In this document: piece by piece, positions 1 through 8,099 of the stretch
Layout: each line of letters opens with the position of its first letter
Position numbering within the stretch: the first letter of the stretch is position 1
DNA from: Streptomyces sp. NRRL F-5630
GTDB lineage: Bacteria; Actinomycetota; Actinomycetes; Streptomycetales; Streptomycetaceae
DNA length: 64,000 bases
Reading direction: 5' to 3'
Assembly (NCBI RefSeq): GCF_000719475.1
Contig: NZ_JOGO01000033.1
Span: forward strand, 1-64,000
Notes under the pieces: generated by a model
Seen by the model: only the letters and a program-made list of their open reading frames with translations
Told to the model about the DNA's origin: nothing
Database searches by the model: none
Program-made: the position numbers and the translations under genes

Positions 1-54
1 CCGCAACTTCACAGGCCCATGAGCCTTGCGGACCTTCCGGACCTCGAAGTCCAT
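1..54 (-). CDS. IS30-type transposase, N-terminal fragment (cut by window edge)
   Basis: Only 18 codons are visible. The peptide opens MDFEVRKVRKAHGPVKLR, and the ATG is preceded by an AGGGGATG stretch that could serve as ribosome binding site. From memory, IS30-family transposases of actinobacteria begin with a similar basic stretch before an HTH domain. The sequence just outside the start (GGTGTTGCGACAACC, positions 71-85) resembles the outer end of such an element. The remaining gene lies left of the window, so neither function nor intactness can be judged. Confidence 0.45.
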   Translation of the reverse strand, partial: MDFEVRKVRKAHGPVKLR

Positions 55-98
55 CGCATCCCCTGAACTGGGGTGTTGCGACAACCACTAGAACGCAA
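1..98 (-). mobile_element. probable end of an IS30-like insertion sequence
   Basis: A short transposase-like reading frame starts at 54 and reads out of the window. It is preceded by GGTGTTGCGACAACC at 71-85, a plausible terminal inverted repeat. The other end and any target duplication are outside the window, so the boundary near 98 is only approximate. Confidence 0.35.
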
Positions 99-178
99 GA
101 AGGCCCGCCGGGCCGTAAGGGATACCCCGCTCGCGTGCATCGCACACACAATCCCCGCGCCGGGCACTTACATCTCAT

Positions 179-213
179 TAACCTACGGTGTCGTAACCTA
201 CGGGTCCGTAGGT
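179..213. promoter_or_regulatory. tandem palindromic operator upstream of the desaturase gene
   Basis: ACCTACGG-GT-CCGTAGGT at 196-213 is a perfect 18-bp palindrome. Its left half, TAACCTACGG, also occurs 16 bp upstream at 179-188, so two sites overlap. The palindrome lies about 70 bp before the desaturase start and could cover its promoter. The symmetry is typical of TetR-family sites, but the binding protein is not identified in this window. Confidence 0.6.
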
Positions 214-284
214 AGAGCCGTGCGCGCCGCGCACTCCGGCCGCGCCTGCGTCCGCTCCCCGCCCCTCCGTCCCCAGGAGAATTC

Positions 285-1271
285 GTGAGTCTGGTGTCCC
301 CGCGCCGCTCCCCCGACGACCTCAGCTTCGGCTGGACCGACCGCCGTCTGCTGTTCGCCCTGGAGGAGGTGGTGGAGCGGGAGCTGAACCGGCACCTCTC
401 GGTGACGAAGGACTGGATGCCGCACCACTACGTCCCCTGGGGCGAGGCCAGGAACTTCCCCGAGTTCTTCGTGGACGGGGAGCCCTGGGCGCCGGAGCAG
501 TCGAAGGTCACCGACGTCGGCAGGACCGCTCTCGTCGTCAACCTCCTGACCGAGGACAACCTGCCGAGCTACCACCACGAGATCGCCGCGCTCTTCGGCC
601 GCGACGGCGCCTGGGGCACGTGGGTGCACCGCTGGACCGCCGAGGAGGCCCGGCACGGGATCGTGATGCGCGACTACCTGCTCGCGAGCCGTGCCGTGGA
701 CCCGGACGCGCTGGAACGGTTCCGCATGGAGCACATGAGCGCCGGCTTCCAGTCCGACAACCGGCACTCGATGCTCCACTCGGTCGCGTACGTGGCCTTC
801 CAGGAACTCGCCACGCGCGTCTCGCACCGCAACACCGGCCACCAGTCGGGCGACCCGGTGTGCGACCGCATGCTCTCGCGCATCGCGACGGACGAGAACC
901 TGCACATGGTCTTCTACCGCAACCTGCTGCGCGCCTCGCTCGACCTCGCGCCCGACCTCGCGCTCCAGGCGATCCGCGACGTCGTCGTCGACTTCCGGAT
1001 GCCGGGCCACGGCATCCCCAACTTCGGCCGCGCGGCGGCGCAGATGGCGATCGGCGAGGTCTACAACCTGCGCATCCACCACGACGACGTGCTCTCGCCC
1101 GTACTGCGCTACCTCAAGGTCCTCGACCGCGACGGCCTCGGCCCCGAGGGGCTCAAGGCGCAGGAGGAGCTGGGGTACTTCATGGGCGCGCTCGATGACA
1201 AGGCGAGCGCGTTCGACGAGAAGCTGGCGGCGCGGAAGGCCCGGCTGGCGGCCAAGGCGGCCGCGAGCTGA
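285..1271 (+). CDS. acyl-ACP desaturase (soluble diiron fatty-acid desaturase)
   Basis: The 328-residue protein matches the soluble stearoyl-ACP desaturase family, which inserts a double bond into acyl chains on acyl carrier protein using a ferredoxin-fed diiron centre. The iron-binding helices are visible: EEARH at residues 120-124, DENLH at 203-207, and an earlier EDNLPSYHHE stretch. No membrane segment is predicted, as expected for this soluble class. The GTG start is chosen because AGGAG lies about seven bases upstream. The gene stands alone behind a palindromic operator and is followed by a hairpin at 1303-1326. It likely adjusts membrane fluidity. Family assignment is firm; substrate position is not shown by the sequence. 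Confidence 0.92.
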   Translation: MSLVSPRRSPDDLSFGWTDRRLLFALEEVVERELNRHLSVTKDWMPHHYVPWGEARNFPEFFVDGEPWAPEQSKVTDVGRTALVVNLLTEDNLPSYHHEIAALFGRDGAWGTWVHRWTAEEARHGIVMRDYLLASRAVDPDALERFRMEHMSAGFQSDNRHSMLHSVAYVAFQELATRVSHRNTGHQSGDPVCDRMLSRIATDENLHMVFYRNLLRASLDLAPDLALQAIRDVVVDFRMPGHGIPNFGRAAAQMAIGEVYNLRIHHDDVLSPVLRYLKVLDRDGLGPEGLKAQEELGYFMGALDDKASAFDEKLAARKARLAAKAAAS

Positions 1272-1302
1272 GCGGACGGTAGAGGCGGTACGAGTCCCGG
1301 GG

Positions 1303-1326
1303 GCGGCCGGAAGCGTCTCCGGCCGC
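1303..1326. terminator. hairpin between convergent desaturase and whiB-like genes
   Basis: GCGGCCGGA and TCCGGCCGC form a perfect 9-bp stem around a 6-base loop. It sits between the stop of the desaturase gene and the stop of the oppositely oriented WhiB gene, so it could end both transcripts. There is no T-run, which is usual in this GC range. Confidence 0.55.
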
Positions 1327-1361
1327 GCCCGCCGGGCACCCGCCCGCCCGTGCCGCCGCCC

Positions 1362-1628
1362 TCACGCCCGCAGTCTCCGGAGCCGTCCCCGTTCCTTCTC
1401 CGAGAGGCCGCCCCACACCCCGTAGCGCTCGTCGCGGGCGAGGGCGTGTTCCAGGCAGGCGCGGCGGCTCGGGCAGGAACGGCAGACGCGCTTGGCGTCC
1501 TGCACCGAACCGCCCGGCTCGGGAAAGAAGAAGTCCGGGCCGATCTGCGCGCACAGGGCCGCTCCCTGCCAGTCCTCGGGTTCCTCGCCCGTGCTCGTGC
1601 TGTCCCCGTGATCGTTCATGACGAGCAT
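1362..1628 (-). CDS. WhiB-family iron-sulfur transcription regulator
   Basis: The 88-residue protein has the WhiB signature: one cysteine in ALCAQIG, then VCRSCPSRRACLEH with three more, which together bind a 4Fe-4S cluster. A GVWGG turn and a basic tail (ERGRLRRLRA) follow and contact sigma factor and DNA. Size and motif order are canonical. Starts at 1628 and 1619 are both possible (MLVMND); neither has a strong ribosome binding site. An inverted repeat, GAACGC-N7-GCGTTC at 1660-1678, lies just upstream and may be a control site. WhiB-like proteins act in development, redox sensing or resistance; which applies here is not evident. Confidence 0.9.
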   Translation of the reverse strand: MLVMNDHGDSTSTGEEPEDWQGAALCAQIGPDFFFPEPGGSVQDAKRVCRSCPSRRACLEHALARDERYGVWGGLSEKERGRLRRLRA

Positions 1629-1786
1629 CGTGCCGTGCCGCCCGAAACAAACGATCGACGAACGCTCAACGCGCGTTCAACGCCGAGTGCCGGGCGGCGT
1701 GTCGAGGCTGGACAGGCGCCGGGCACGCCGCCTCCGCACGCCCGCCACCCCTCCTCCAGGCCCCCGCGCCGCCCGGCTCCTCTCCC

Positions 1787-3025
1787 TCACACCCCGACCG
1801 GCAGCTCGGCGAATCCCCGCATCACGAAGTTCGGCCGCCGTCGCGCCTCACCCGCGAGGTGGAGCCCGGGGACCCGGTCGAGCAGGGCCGCGAGCGAGGC
1901 GGTGAGTTCGAGGCGGGCGAGCGGGGCGCCGACGCAGTAGTGGATGCCCGCGCTGAAGGAGACGTGCGGGTTGACGGAGCGGCCGAGGTCGAGGCGGTCC
2001 GGCGCGGCGAAGGCGGCCGGGTCGTGGTTGGCCGAGCCGAACAGGAGGGCCAGCTCCTCGCCGCGAGGGATCGTGACTCCGTCGATCTCGATGTCGTCGA
2101 GCACCCAGCGTTCGAAGAGCTGCAACGGCGTGTCGTAACGCAGCAGTTCCTCCACCGCGGAGGGGACGAGGCCGGGGTCGGCGCGGAGGGCGGCGAGCTG
2201 GCCGGGGTGGGTGAGCAGCGCGTGCCAGCCGTTGACGGTCGAGCCGACGGTGGCCTCGTGCCCCGCGTTGAGGAGCAGCGCGCAGGTCGCGACGATCTCC
2301 GCCTCGCTGAGCCGGTCCCCCGCCTCGCGCGCGGCGACGAGCGCGGAGACGAGGTCCTCGCCCGGGCGGCGCGCGCGGTCGGCGATGAGGGCGCGCAGGT
2401 ACGCGGAGAACTCGGCCGAGGCGGTGACCGCGCGTCGCGCCGTCTCCTCCGAGGGGTTCAGCTCGTACATCGCGCAGATCGCCGCCGACCAGGGCCGCAG
2501 GAGCGGGCGATCGGCCTCCGGCACGCCGAGCAGTTCGGCGATGACGGCGACGGGCAGCGGCTCGGCGACCTCGGTGAGGAGGTCGCCGCCGCCCCGTTCG
2601 GCGAGCGCGTCGGCGAGTTCGCGGGCCAGTCCGGTCACGTACGGGCGCAGCGCCTCGACCGTGCGCGGGGTGAAGGCGTGCGCGACGAGGCGGCGGATGC
2701 GGGTGTGGTCCGGGGGTTCGAGTTCGAGCATCCCGAGGTCGTTCAGCTCGTGGAAGGGCGCGTGCGCGCGCGGCGGTGGGGTGCGGCCGAACTCCTCGTG
2801 CGTGTAGCGGTGCTGGTAGCTCCGGCCGAGGCGACGGTCGCGCAGCAGCGCGGAGACGTCGGCGTGGTGCGGGACGAGCCACTGGCCGCTCGGCGCGTAG
2901 TGCAGGACGCGGCCGGCCGCCCGCAGTTCGGCGTAGACCGGGTAGGGATCGGCGAGGAAGGCGGGGTCCCTGTGGTCGAAGGCGGCGGGGGCGAGGGGGC
3001 GCGGCGCGGCGGCTGGTGCGGTCAT
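1787..3025 (-). CDS. cytochrome P450
   Basis: The 412-residue soluble P450 carries all landmarks. The I-helix AGHEAT lies at about 254-259, the K-helix ELLR at 293-296, and the heme loop SFSAGIHYCVG has the proximal cysteine at 364. The start at 3025 (MTAPAAAP) is preferred because the in-frame extension upstream is low-complexity and P450-unlike. No ferredoxin or reductase gene is adjacent, so the electron donor is encoded elsewhere. The substrate cannot be inferred. The next gene on the same strand is 134 bp upstream, so it may have its own promoter. Confidence 0.92.
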   Translation of the reverse strand: MTAPAAAPRPLAPAAFDHRDPAFLADPYPVYAELRAAGRVLHYAPSGQWLVPHHADVSALLRDRRLGRSYQHRYTHEEFGRTPPPRAHAPFHELNDLGMLELEPPDHTRIRRLVAHAFTPRTVEALRPYVTGLARELADALAERGGGDLLTEVAEPLPVAVIAELLGVPEADRPLLRPWSAAICAMYELNPSEETARRAVTASAEFSAYLRALIADRARRPGEDLVSALVAAREAGDRLSEAEIVATCALLLNAGHEATVGSTVNGWHALLTHPGQLAALRADPGLVPSAVEELLRYDTPLQLFERWVLDDIEIDGVTIPRGEELALLFGSANHDPAAFAAPDRLDLGRSVNPHVSFSAGIHYCVGAPLARLELTASLAALLDRVPGLHLAGEARRRPNFVMRGFAELPVGV

Positions 3026-3158
3026 GGCAGGACGGTAGAGGGCGCGGGACCGGGTGACCAGGCCACGCGCACACGCGCCCCCGCCCGCGGAAGCCGCGCC
3101 CCCACGCATACCCCCGCCGCGCATCCGGGGACGTCCGTCCCGGAGCCCGGACCCGCGC

Positions 3159-3944
3159 TCAGCCGCGCGGATTCGGCGTCATCACGGCGAAGACGGCCCC
3201 GTGCGGGTCCGTGAAGCGCGCCATGCGGCCCACGTCGGGGATGTCGAGCGGCTCCACCTCGGCGCTCGCGCCGCCCGCGAGCGCCTTCGCCGCCGTCGCG
3301 TCGCAGTCGGCGACGTTGAAGTACGGGAGCCAGTACGGTCCGCGTCCGCTCGTCGCGGCGTCGAGCGGCGCGACTCCGGCGAACATGTCCTCGGGGGTGC
3401 CTCCGGAGGCGTGCGGCATGAGGTAGTCGCCGCCCTCCATGTGCATCGTCGTCGTCTCCCAGCCGAAGACCTGGCCGTAGAAGGTGACCGCCGCGGGGGG
3501 CTCGGGGCTCTCCAGCTCGGCCCAGAAGAAGGCGTTCGTGTCGGTGACGAGGCCGAGGCCCTTGTTGGCGCCCGGCTCCCAGACGGCGAAGGCGGCGCCC
3601 TGCGGGTCGGTGCAGGCGGCGAGCCTGCCGAGGTCCATGACGTCCGTGGCCGGGGTCGTTACCGTGCCGCCGTGCTGCTCGACGGACCGCGCGGTCGCCG
3701 CGGCGTCGGGGGTCTTGAAGTAGATCGTCCAGGCGGGCGGCACCTTGTCGGCCGGCTGCGGCATGACGGCGGCGACCGTCTTGTCGTGCAGGGTGAACAG
3801 CCCGTAGTTCCCCTTGTCCGGGCCCATGCGCCGGAGCGACCAGCCGAAGAGCCCCCCGTAGAACTCCTCGGCCCGGTCGAGGTCGGGCGTGGACAGTTCG
3901 AGCCAGACGGGCTCGCCGTCCGCGTAGTGTGCGCTGTTGAGCAT
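3159..3944 (-). CDS. two-domain VOC (glyoxalase/bleomycin-resistance fold) protein
   Basis: At 261 residues it holds two tandem VOC modules. The first begins PVWLELSTPDLDRAEEFYGGLFGW and the second FFWAELESPEPPAAVTFYGQVFGW. Each ends with the DPQGA/DPHGA-FAV strand typical of the fold. Actinobacterial proteins of this kind are annotated as hydroxylases or glyoxalase-like enzymes, but no specific reaction can be read from the sequence. The MLNSAHY start at 3944 is chosen over a longer frame because conserved sequence begins there and GAGAGAAG lies upstream. Confidence 0.85.
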   Translation of the reverse strand: MLNSAHYADGEPVWLELSTPDLDRAEEFYGGLFGWSLRRMGPDKGNYGLFTLHDKTVAAVMPQPADKVPPAWTIYFKTPDAAATARSVEQHGGTVTTPATDVMDLGRLAACTDPQGAAFAVWEPGANKGLGLVTDTNAFFWAELESPEPPAAVTFYGQVFGWETTTMHMEGGDYLMPHASGGTPEDMFAGVAPLDAATSGRGPYWLPYFNVADCDATAAKALAGGASAEVEPLDIPDVGRMARFTDPHGAVFAVMTPNPRG

Positions 3945-4287
3945 GGCGGGACTTCTCTCGCTCGCGTCGTGAGCCCGCCGCCACGGGGTACGGGCACGGC
4001 GGACGCCCTCCCTTCCGAGTCTGGCACCGGCTCCGGTGAGCCGCGCGACGAGGAGGAACGGCGCCCGCGCACGCACCGCACCGCCCCGTACGCCCTCCGT
4101 CACCCGCCCCCGCGTCCCCCTCCCCCGGGACGCGGCCGTCTCCGGAGAGGCGGGACGAGGCGGACCGTCGCCTCCCGCGACAGCGACAGCGACAGCGACA
4201 ACAACGCTGCCCGGCCCCGGCTCCCCACCCGGCCACCCGCCGCCGCCCGGCCGCACGCCCCGCCGCCCGCCGCCCACTCCGCCGCCC
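3945..4287. other. gene-free gap with a short hexanucleotide repeat
   Basis: This 343-bp spacer lies between the VOC start and the laccase stop. It contains a small GACAGC microsatellite near 4181-4200 and no credible gene. The promoter of the VOC gene should lie at its left end, but I cannot point to clear boxes. Confidence 0.5.
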
Positions 4288-5337
4288 TCAGCCCCCGTGC
4301 CCCGCGTGCTCCCCGGCGGCTGCCTTGCCCGTGGCCGTCCCCTTGCCCGTGGCGCCGCTCTTCTTCATCGTGTGGCCCTCGTGCCCCGGCACCGTGCCGT
4401 CCGCCTTCGCGACGAGGAACATCCCGGCCATGCCCATGTCGGAGTGCGACTGGACGTGGCAGTGGTACATCCACGCCCCCGCGCCCACGCCCTCGCCCGC
4501 GATGACCTGGAAGCCGAAGGAGTCGGCGGGGCCCACGATCTTGTTGTCGATGACGGCCGAGGGGTCGTCAGGTCCCGTGAGCAGGCCGGTGCGGTTGTCC
4601 GCCCAGCGGTGACCGTGCATGTGGAAGGTGTGGTAGTACTCGCCGTGCGTGATCATGACGATCTCGACGCGCTCCCCCACGACGGCCTCGAAGTCGGGTC
4701 CCTGCTTGAGGTTGTTGATCGTCATGTCGTTGAAGACGATCGTGTACGTGCGGTCGGGGAGCAGATCGCCCTTGCGGCGCACCACCACTCCCCCGTAGAG
4801 CCCGTTGCGGATGCCGCCGGTGCCGTGGTCGGTGCCGACGACGTGGTCGTGGTAGTGCCAGTAGCCCGCGCTGCCGGGGCGATACGTGCCGTCAGCCCGC
4901 CGGCCGGGCGTGTGGGTGCGCCAGGTGTACGTGCGGTGGCCGCCGGGCGGGACGTGACTGCCGCTCATGCGGGTGCCGTCGCTGGTGATCTCGTAGTCCA
5001 GGCCGTGGACGTGGAGGCTCGCGTCGACGTCCATGGTGTTCTCGAAGTCGATGTGCAGCGTGTCGCCCTCGTTGAGCTCGATGAGCGGCCCCGGGACGCT
5101 CGCCTTGCCCTTCTCCAGGCCGTAGCCCATCTGACCGTTCGCCAGGCGCTCCGCGTACATCGTGATGCGGCGCACCTCGCCCCCGGCGGGCGCGGTCGGC
5201 GCCGTCACGGCCGCCTGCGCCGTACCGCTCGTCGCACTCGCGCCCACCACGCCGAGGCCGGCCGCCGCGGCTGCTCCGCCGAGCAGGTAGCGCCTCCCGA
5301 TGCGCCGTCCTCCCGAGCCCTCGTCCGTCGAAGCCAT
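4288..5337 (-). CDS. small two-domain laccase (multicopper oxidase), Tat-exported
   Basis: The 349-residue protein oxidises substrates one electron at a time and reduces oxygen to water outside the cell. The N-terminus has a twin-arginine signal ([11 protein letters not shown], then a hydrophobic Ala-rich stretch ending TAQA). Copper ligands are all visible: [18 protein letters not shown] and [12 protein letters not shown], the last giving the type 1 Cys, His and Met. Length and two cupredoxin domains fit the trimeric SLAC class of Streptomyces. The C-terminus is His/Lys rich. AAAGGAG lies nine bases before the ATG. It diverges from a sugar-dehydrogenase operon, with a palindrome between them, suggesting joint control. 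Confidence 0.93.
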   Translation of the reverse strand: MASTDEGSGGRRIGRRYLLGGAAAAAGLGVVGASATSGTAQAAVTAPTAPAGGEVRRITMYAERLANGQMGYGLEKGKASVPGPLIELNEGDTLHIDFENTMDVDASLHVHGLDYEITSDGTRMSGSHVPPGGHRTYTWRTHTPGRRADGTYRPGSAGYWHYHDHVVGTDHGTGGIRNGLYGGVVVRRKGDLLPDRTYTIVFNDMTINNLKQGPDFEAVVGERVEIVMITHGEYYHTFHMHGHRWADNRTGLLTGPDDPSAVIDNKIVGPADSFGFQVIAGEGVGAGAWMYHCHVQSHSDMGMAGMFLVAKADGTVPGHEGHTMKKSGATGKGTATGKAAAGEHAGHGG

Positions 5338-5432
5338 CACGAACTCCTTTTCCGATGAGCGGACTTGCCGGACCCCACGGGCCCCAGGGACGGGCACACG
5401 GTAGCCGCGCGGGCCTCGTTTATCCACAGTGA

Positions 5433-5445
5433 GGACAAAGTTTGT
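5433..5445. promoter_or_regulatory. GGACAAAGTTTGT palindromic box in the laccase/sugar-dehydrogenase divergent promoter
   Basis: ACAAA-G-TTTGT at 5435-5445 is a perfect 11-bp palindrome preceded by GG. It lies midway between the laccase start (5337) and the ThuA/sugar-dehydrogenase start (5535). The GGACAAAG core recurs upstream of the fused sugar-dehydrogenase gene (43927-43934 inverted, 43984-43991) and near the ROK gene (51897-51904). Assignment to a ROK regulator is inference. Confidence 0.45.
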
Positions 5446-5534
5446 GCTATTCAGGTCATAGGTATTGGCCTCCCGGGCAAAGGGGTCTAGCTTCGGCGGC
5501 GCTGTTGCTGCGACTGACGAGGGTGGAGGACCAC

Positions 5535-8096
5535 ATGCGGTTCACACCGCACCAACGGACATCGACTCAGGTGTCCGGTACCGAGAGAACACACTCCGCA
5601 TCCCCCACGGGAACTACACGGACCGGCGCCACCAGAACATCACCCGCACGCGTCCGGGCCCGCCGGCGAGCACGGCTCGCCGGCGCCGCGGTGCTCGCCT
5701 CGGCCGCGCTCGCGACCGGGCTGCTCACCGGGCCGCCCGCCGGCGCCGCGGACAAGGCCGCGCTCGCCCTGCCCTCGCCGCCCGGCGGGGACGAGGTGAA
5801 GGTGCTCATCTACACCGGGAGCACCGCCCCGGAGTCCCCCGCGGTCAACGCGGGGATCGAGGCCATCGAGAAGATCGGCCAGTCCGGCCCGGCCGGGCAG
5901 CGCTTCACGGTCGAGGCGACCGACAAGGCGAAGGTCTTCACCAACGCGACCAGGCTCGGCAAGACCAACGCCGTCGTGTTCCTCACCGGGCCCGGCGACG
6001 TCCTCGACGCCGATCAGGAAGCCGGGCTGGAGGCGTACATCAAGGCCGGGGGCGGCTTCGTCGGCCTGAACGACGCGGCCCGCACCGAGCCGTACTCCGA
6101 CTGGTACACCGGTCTCATCGGGGCGCGGCCCGTCGAGGGCAGCGGGGCGAAGGCCCAGCGCGCCACCGTCGAGGTCGGCGACCGCCTCCACCCGGCGACG
6201 AAGGACCTGCCGCTGGAGTGGAAGCACCCCGACAAGTGGCTCAACTGGCAGAAGAACCCGAGCGGCACGGTGCACACCGTCGCCCGGGTCCGCGAGTCCA
6301 CGTACAGTCCGGGCGAAGGCGCCAACGGCGCCGACCACCCGGTCTCGTGGTGCCGCGACTACGACGGCGGACGGTCCTTCTACTCGGCGATGGGCGGTAC
6401 GGCGGACAGCTTCGCCGAGACCGACTTCCGCGCCCACCTGCGCGGCGCCCTGCTGTGGACGACGCGTCTCGTGCAGGCGGACTGCAAGGCGACGATCGAG
6501 TCCAACTACGTCGCCGAGCGGCTCACGCAGCCGAACAAGGCGGGCGAGAACGACCAGATCGGCGAGCCGCACGGCCTCGTCACCGCCCCCGACGGGCGCG
6601 TGCTCTACATCGGGCGCGGCGGCAAGGACGGGAGCCAGCCCGTCGTGACCGACTGGAACGACCCCGACGTCGGCAAGGGCGAGGGCGAGATCCACATCTA
6701 CGACCCGAAGACCAAGCAGGTCACGCTCGCCGGGAAGCTCTCCGTCTTCGGCAACAAGGGCGGGGGCGACGAGCTGGTCAAGGTCGAGGAGGGGCTGCTC
6801 GGCATCGCGCTGGACCCGCGCTTCGAGGACAACGGCTGGGTGTACCTGCACTACACGCCGCACTCCAAGCTCGACCGCGACAAGCAGATGGCGACCCGCC
6901 AGGTCTCGCGCTTCACGCTGAACAAGAAGACGAACAAGCTGGACCTCTCCTCGGAGAAGGTCCTGCTCTCCTGGCCGGTGCAGGTCCACTCCTGCTGCCA
7001 CGCGGGCGGCGGTCTCGCCTGGGACTCCCACGACAACCTGTACATCGCCGTGGGTGACAACAACTCCTCGCAGTTCAGCGACGGTTACTCCGGCAACAAC
7101 CCCCAGCCCAACTACAAGGGCGTCTCCTTCGCCGACGCGCGCCGCACCGCGGGCAACACGAACAACCTCAACGGGAAGATCCTGCGCATCCACCCGGAGC
7201 AGGACGGCACCTACACGATCCCCGAGGGGAACCTCTTCACCGGCAAGGAGACCGCCGAGGGCGGCGGCAAGACGCGCGGTGAGATCTACGTGATGGGTGT
7301 CCGCAACCCGGCGCGCATCTCGGTCGACAAGAAGACCGACACCCTCTACGCGGGCTGGGTCGGCCCCGACGCCGGCGCCCCGAGCGAGACGTGGGGCCCG
7401 GCCAAGTACGACACCTTCGCCGTCATCACCAAGGCGAGCAACCGCGGCTGGCCGTACTGCATGGGCAACAAGCAGCCCTACCGCGACCGCAACCTGCCCG
7501 ACCCGAGCAAGCCGCTGGGCTGGTACGACTGCGACCACCCGAAGAACGAGTCCCCGAACAACGACGGGCTCGTGAACCTCCCGCCCGTCACCGGCAACAA
7601 CATCTGGTACTCGCCGCAGGGCGGTGGCCCGGACTACCCGCGCGACGCGGCCGGGGTGCCCTCGTACAAGCAGAGCGAGGCCACGTACAAGCTGCCGTGG
7701 CTCAAGGGCGGCGGCCAGGCGACGATGAACGGCCCGGTCTACCGGTACGACGAGAACAGCGCCAGCTCCGTCAAGTGGCCCCAGTACTGGGACGGCAAGT
7801 GGTTCGTCGGTGACTTCTACGACGACACCCAGCCCCGGCACGCGGTGCTCATGGACCCGAAGACGCAGGGCGAGGGCGGACTGCCCATCCACGCCGAGTC
7901 GCTGCGGAAGATCGTCCCGGTCGGCGAGAACGGCATCCGCAACCTGATGGACTGGAAGTTCGCCCCGGACGGCTCGCTCTACGTCCTCGACTACGGGCGC
8001 GGCTTCTTCACCTCGGACAGCCACTCCGCGCTGTGGCGCGTGACCTACAAGGGCGGGGGCCCCACCCCCGCCGCCGACCAGCTCGTGAGGAGGTAA
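5535..8096 (+). CDS. secreted ThuA domain + PQQ-dependent sugar dehydrogenase
   Basis: The 853-residue protein has an N-terminal basic region and a hydrophobic export segment ([17 protein letters not shown]). A ThuA-like domain follows (about 70-290; begins [10 protein letters not shown], has [14 protein letters not shown]). The rest is a six-bladed glucose/sorbosone dehydrogenase propeller ([42 protein letters not shown]). Dehydrogenases of this family oxidise sugars with PQQ in the extracellular space. ThuA domains are tied to keto-sugar metabolism. The ATG at 5535 follows GGTGGAGG; a longer frame lacks support. Its stop overlaps the ribosome binding site of the next gene, so the two are translated together. 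The physiological sugar is unknown. Confidence 0.9.
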   Translation: MRFTPHQRTSTQVSGTERTHSASPTGTTRTGATRTSPARVRARRRARLAGAAVLASAALATGLLTGPPAGAADKAALALPSPPGGDEVKVLIYTGSTAPESPAVNAGIEAIEKIGQSGPAGQRFTVEATDKAKVFTNATRLGKTNAVVFLTGPGDVLDADQEAGLEAYIKAGGGFVGLNDAARTEPYSDWYTGLIGARPVEGSGAKAQRATVEVGDRLHPATKDLPLEWKHPDKWLNWQKNPSGTVHTVARVRESTYSPGEGANGADHPVSWCRDYDGGRSFYSAMGGTADSFAETDFRAHLRGALLWTTRLVQADCKATIESNYVAERLTQPNKAGENDQIGEPHGLVTAPDGRVLYIGRGGKDGSQPVVTDWNDPDVGKGEGEIHIYDPKTKQVTLAGKLSVFGNKGGGDELVKVEEGLLGIALDPRFEDNGWVYLHYTPHSKLDRDKQMATRQVSRFTLNKKTNKLDLSSEKVLLSWPVQVHSCCHAGGGLAWDSHDNLYIAVGDNNSSQFSDGYSGNNPQPNYKGVSFADARRTAGNTNNLNGKILRIHPEQDGTYTIPEGNLFTGKETAEGGGKTRGEIYVMGVRNPARISVDKKTDTLYAGWVGPDAGAPSETWGPAKYDTFAVITKASNRGWPYCMGNKQPYRDRNLPDPSKPLGWYDCDHPKNESPNNDGLVNLPPVTGNNIWYSPQGGGPDYPRDAAGVPSYKQSEATYKLPWLKGGGQATMNGPVYRYDENSASSVKWPQYWDGKWFVGDFYDDTQPRHAVLMDPKTQGEGGLPIHAESLRKIVPVGENGIRNLMDWKFAPDGSLYVLDYGRGFFTSDSHSALWRVTYKGGGPTPAADQLVRR

Positions 8097-8099
8097 GCG

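Noticed and set aside
4181-4200. GACAGC microsatellite as a functional element
   Set aside because: Only three to four units in a plain spacer; nothing ties it to a gene.
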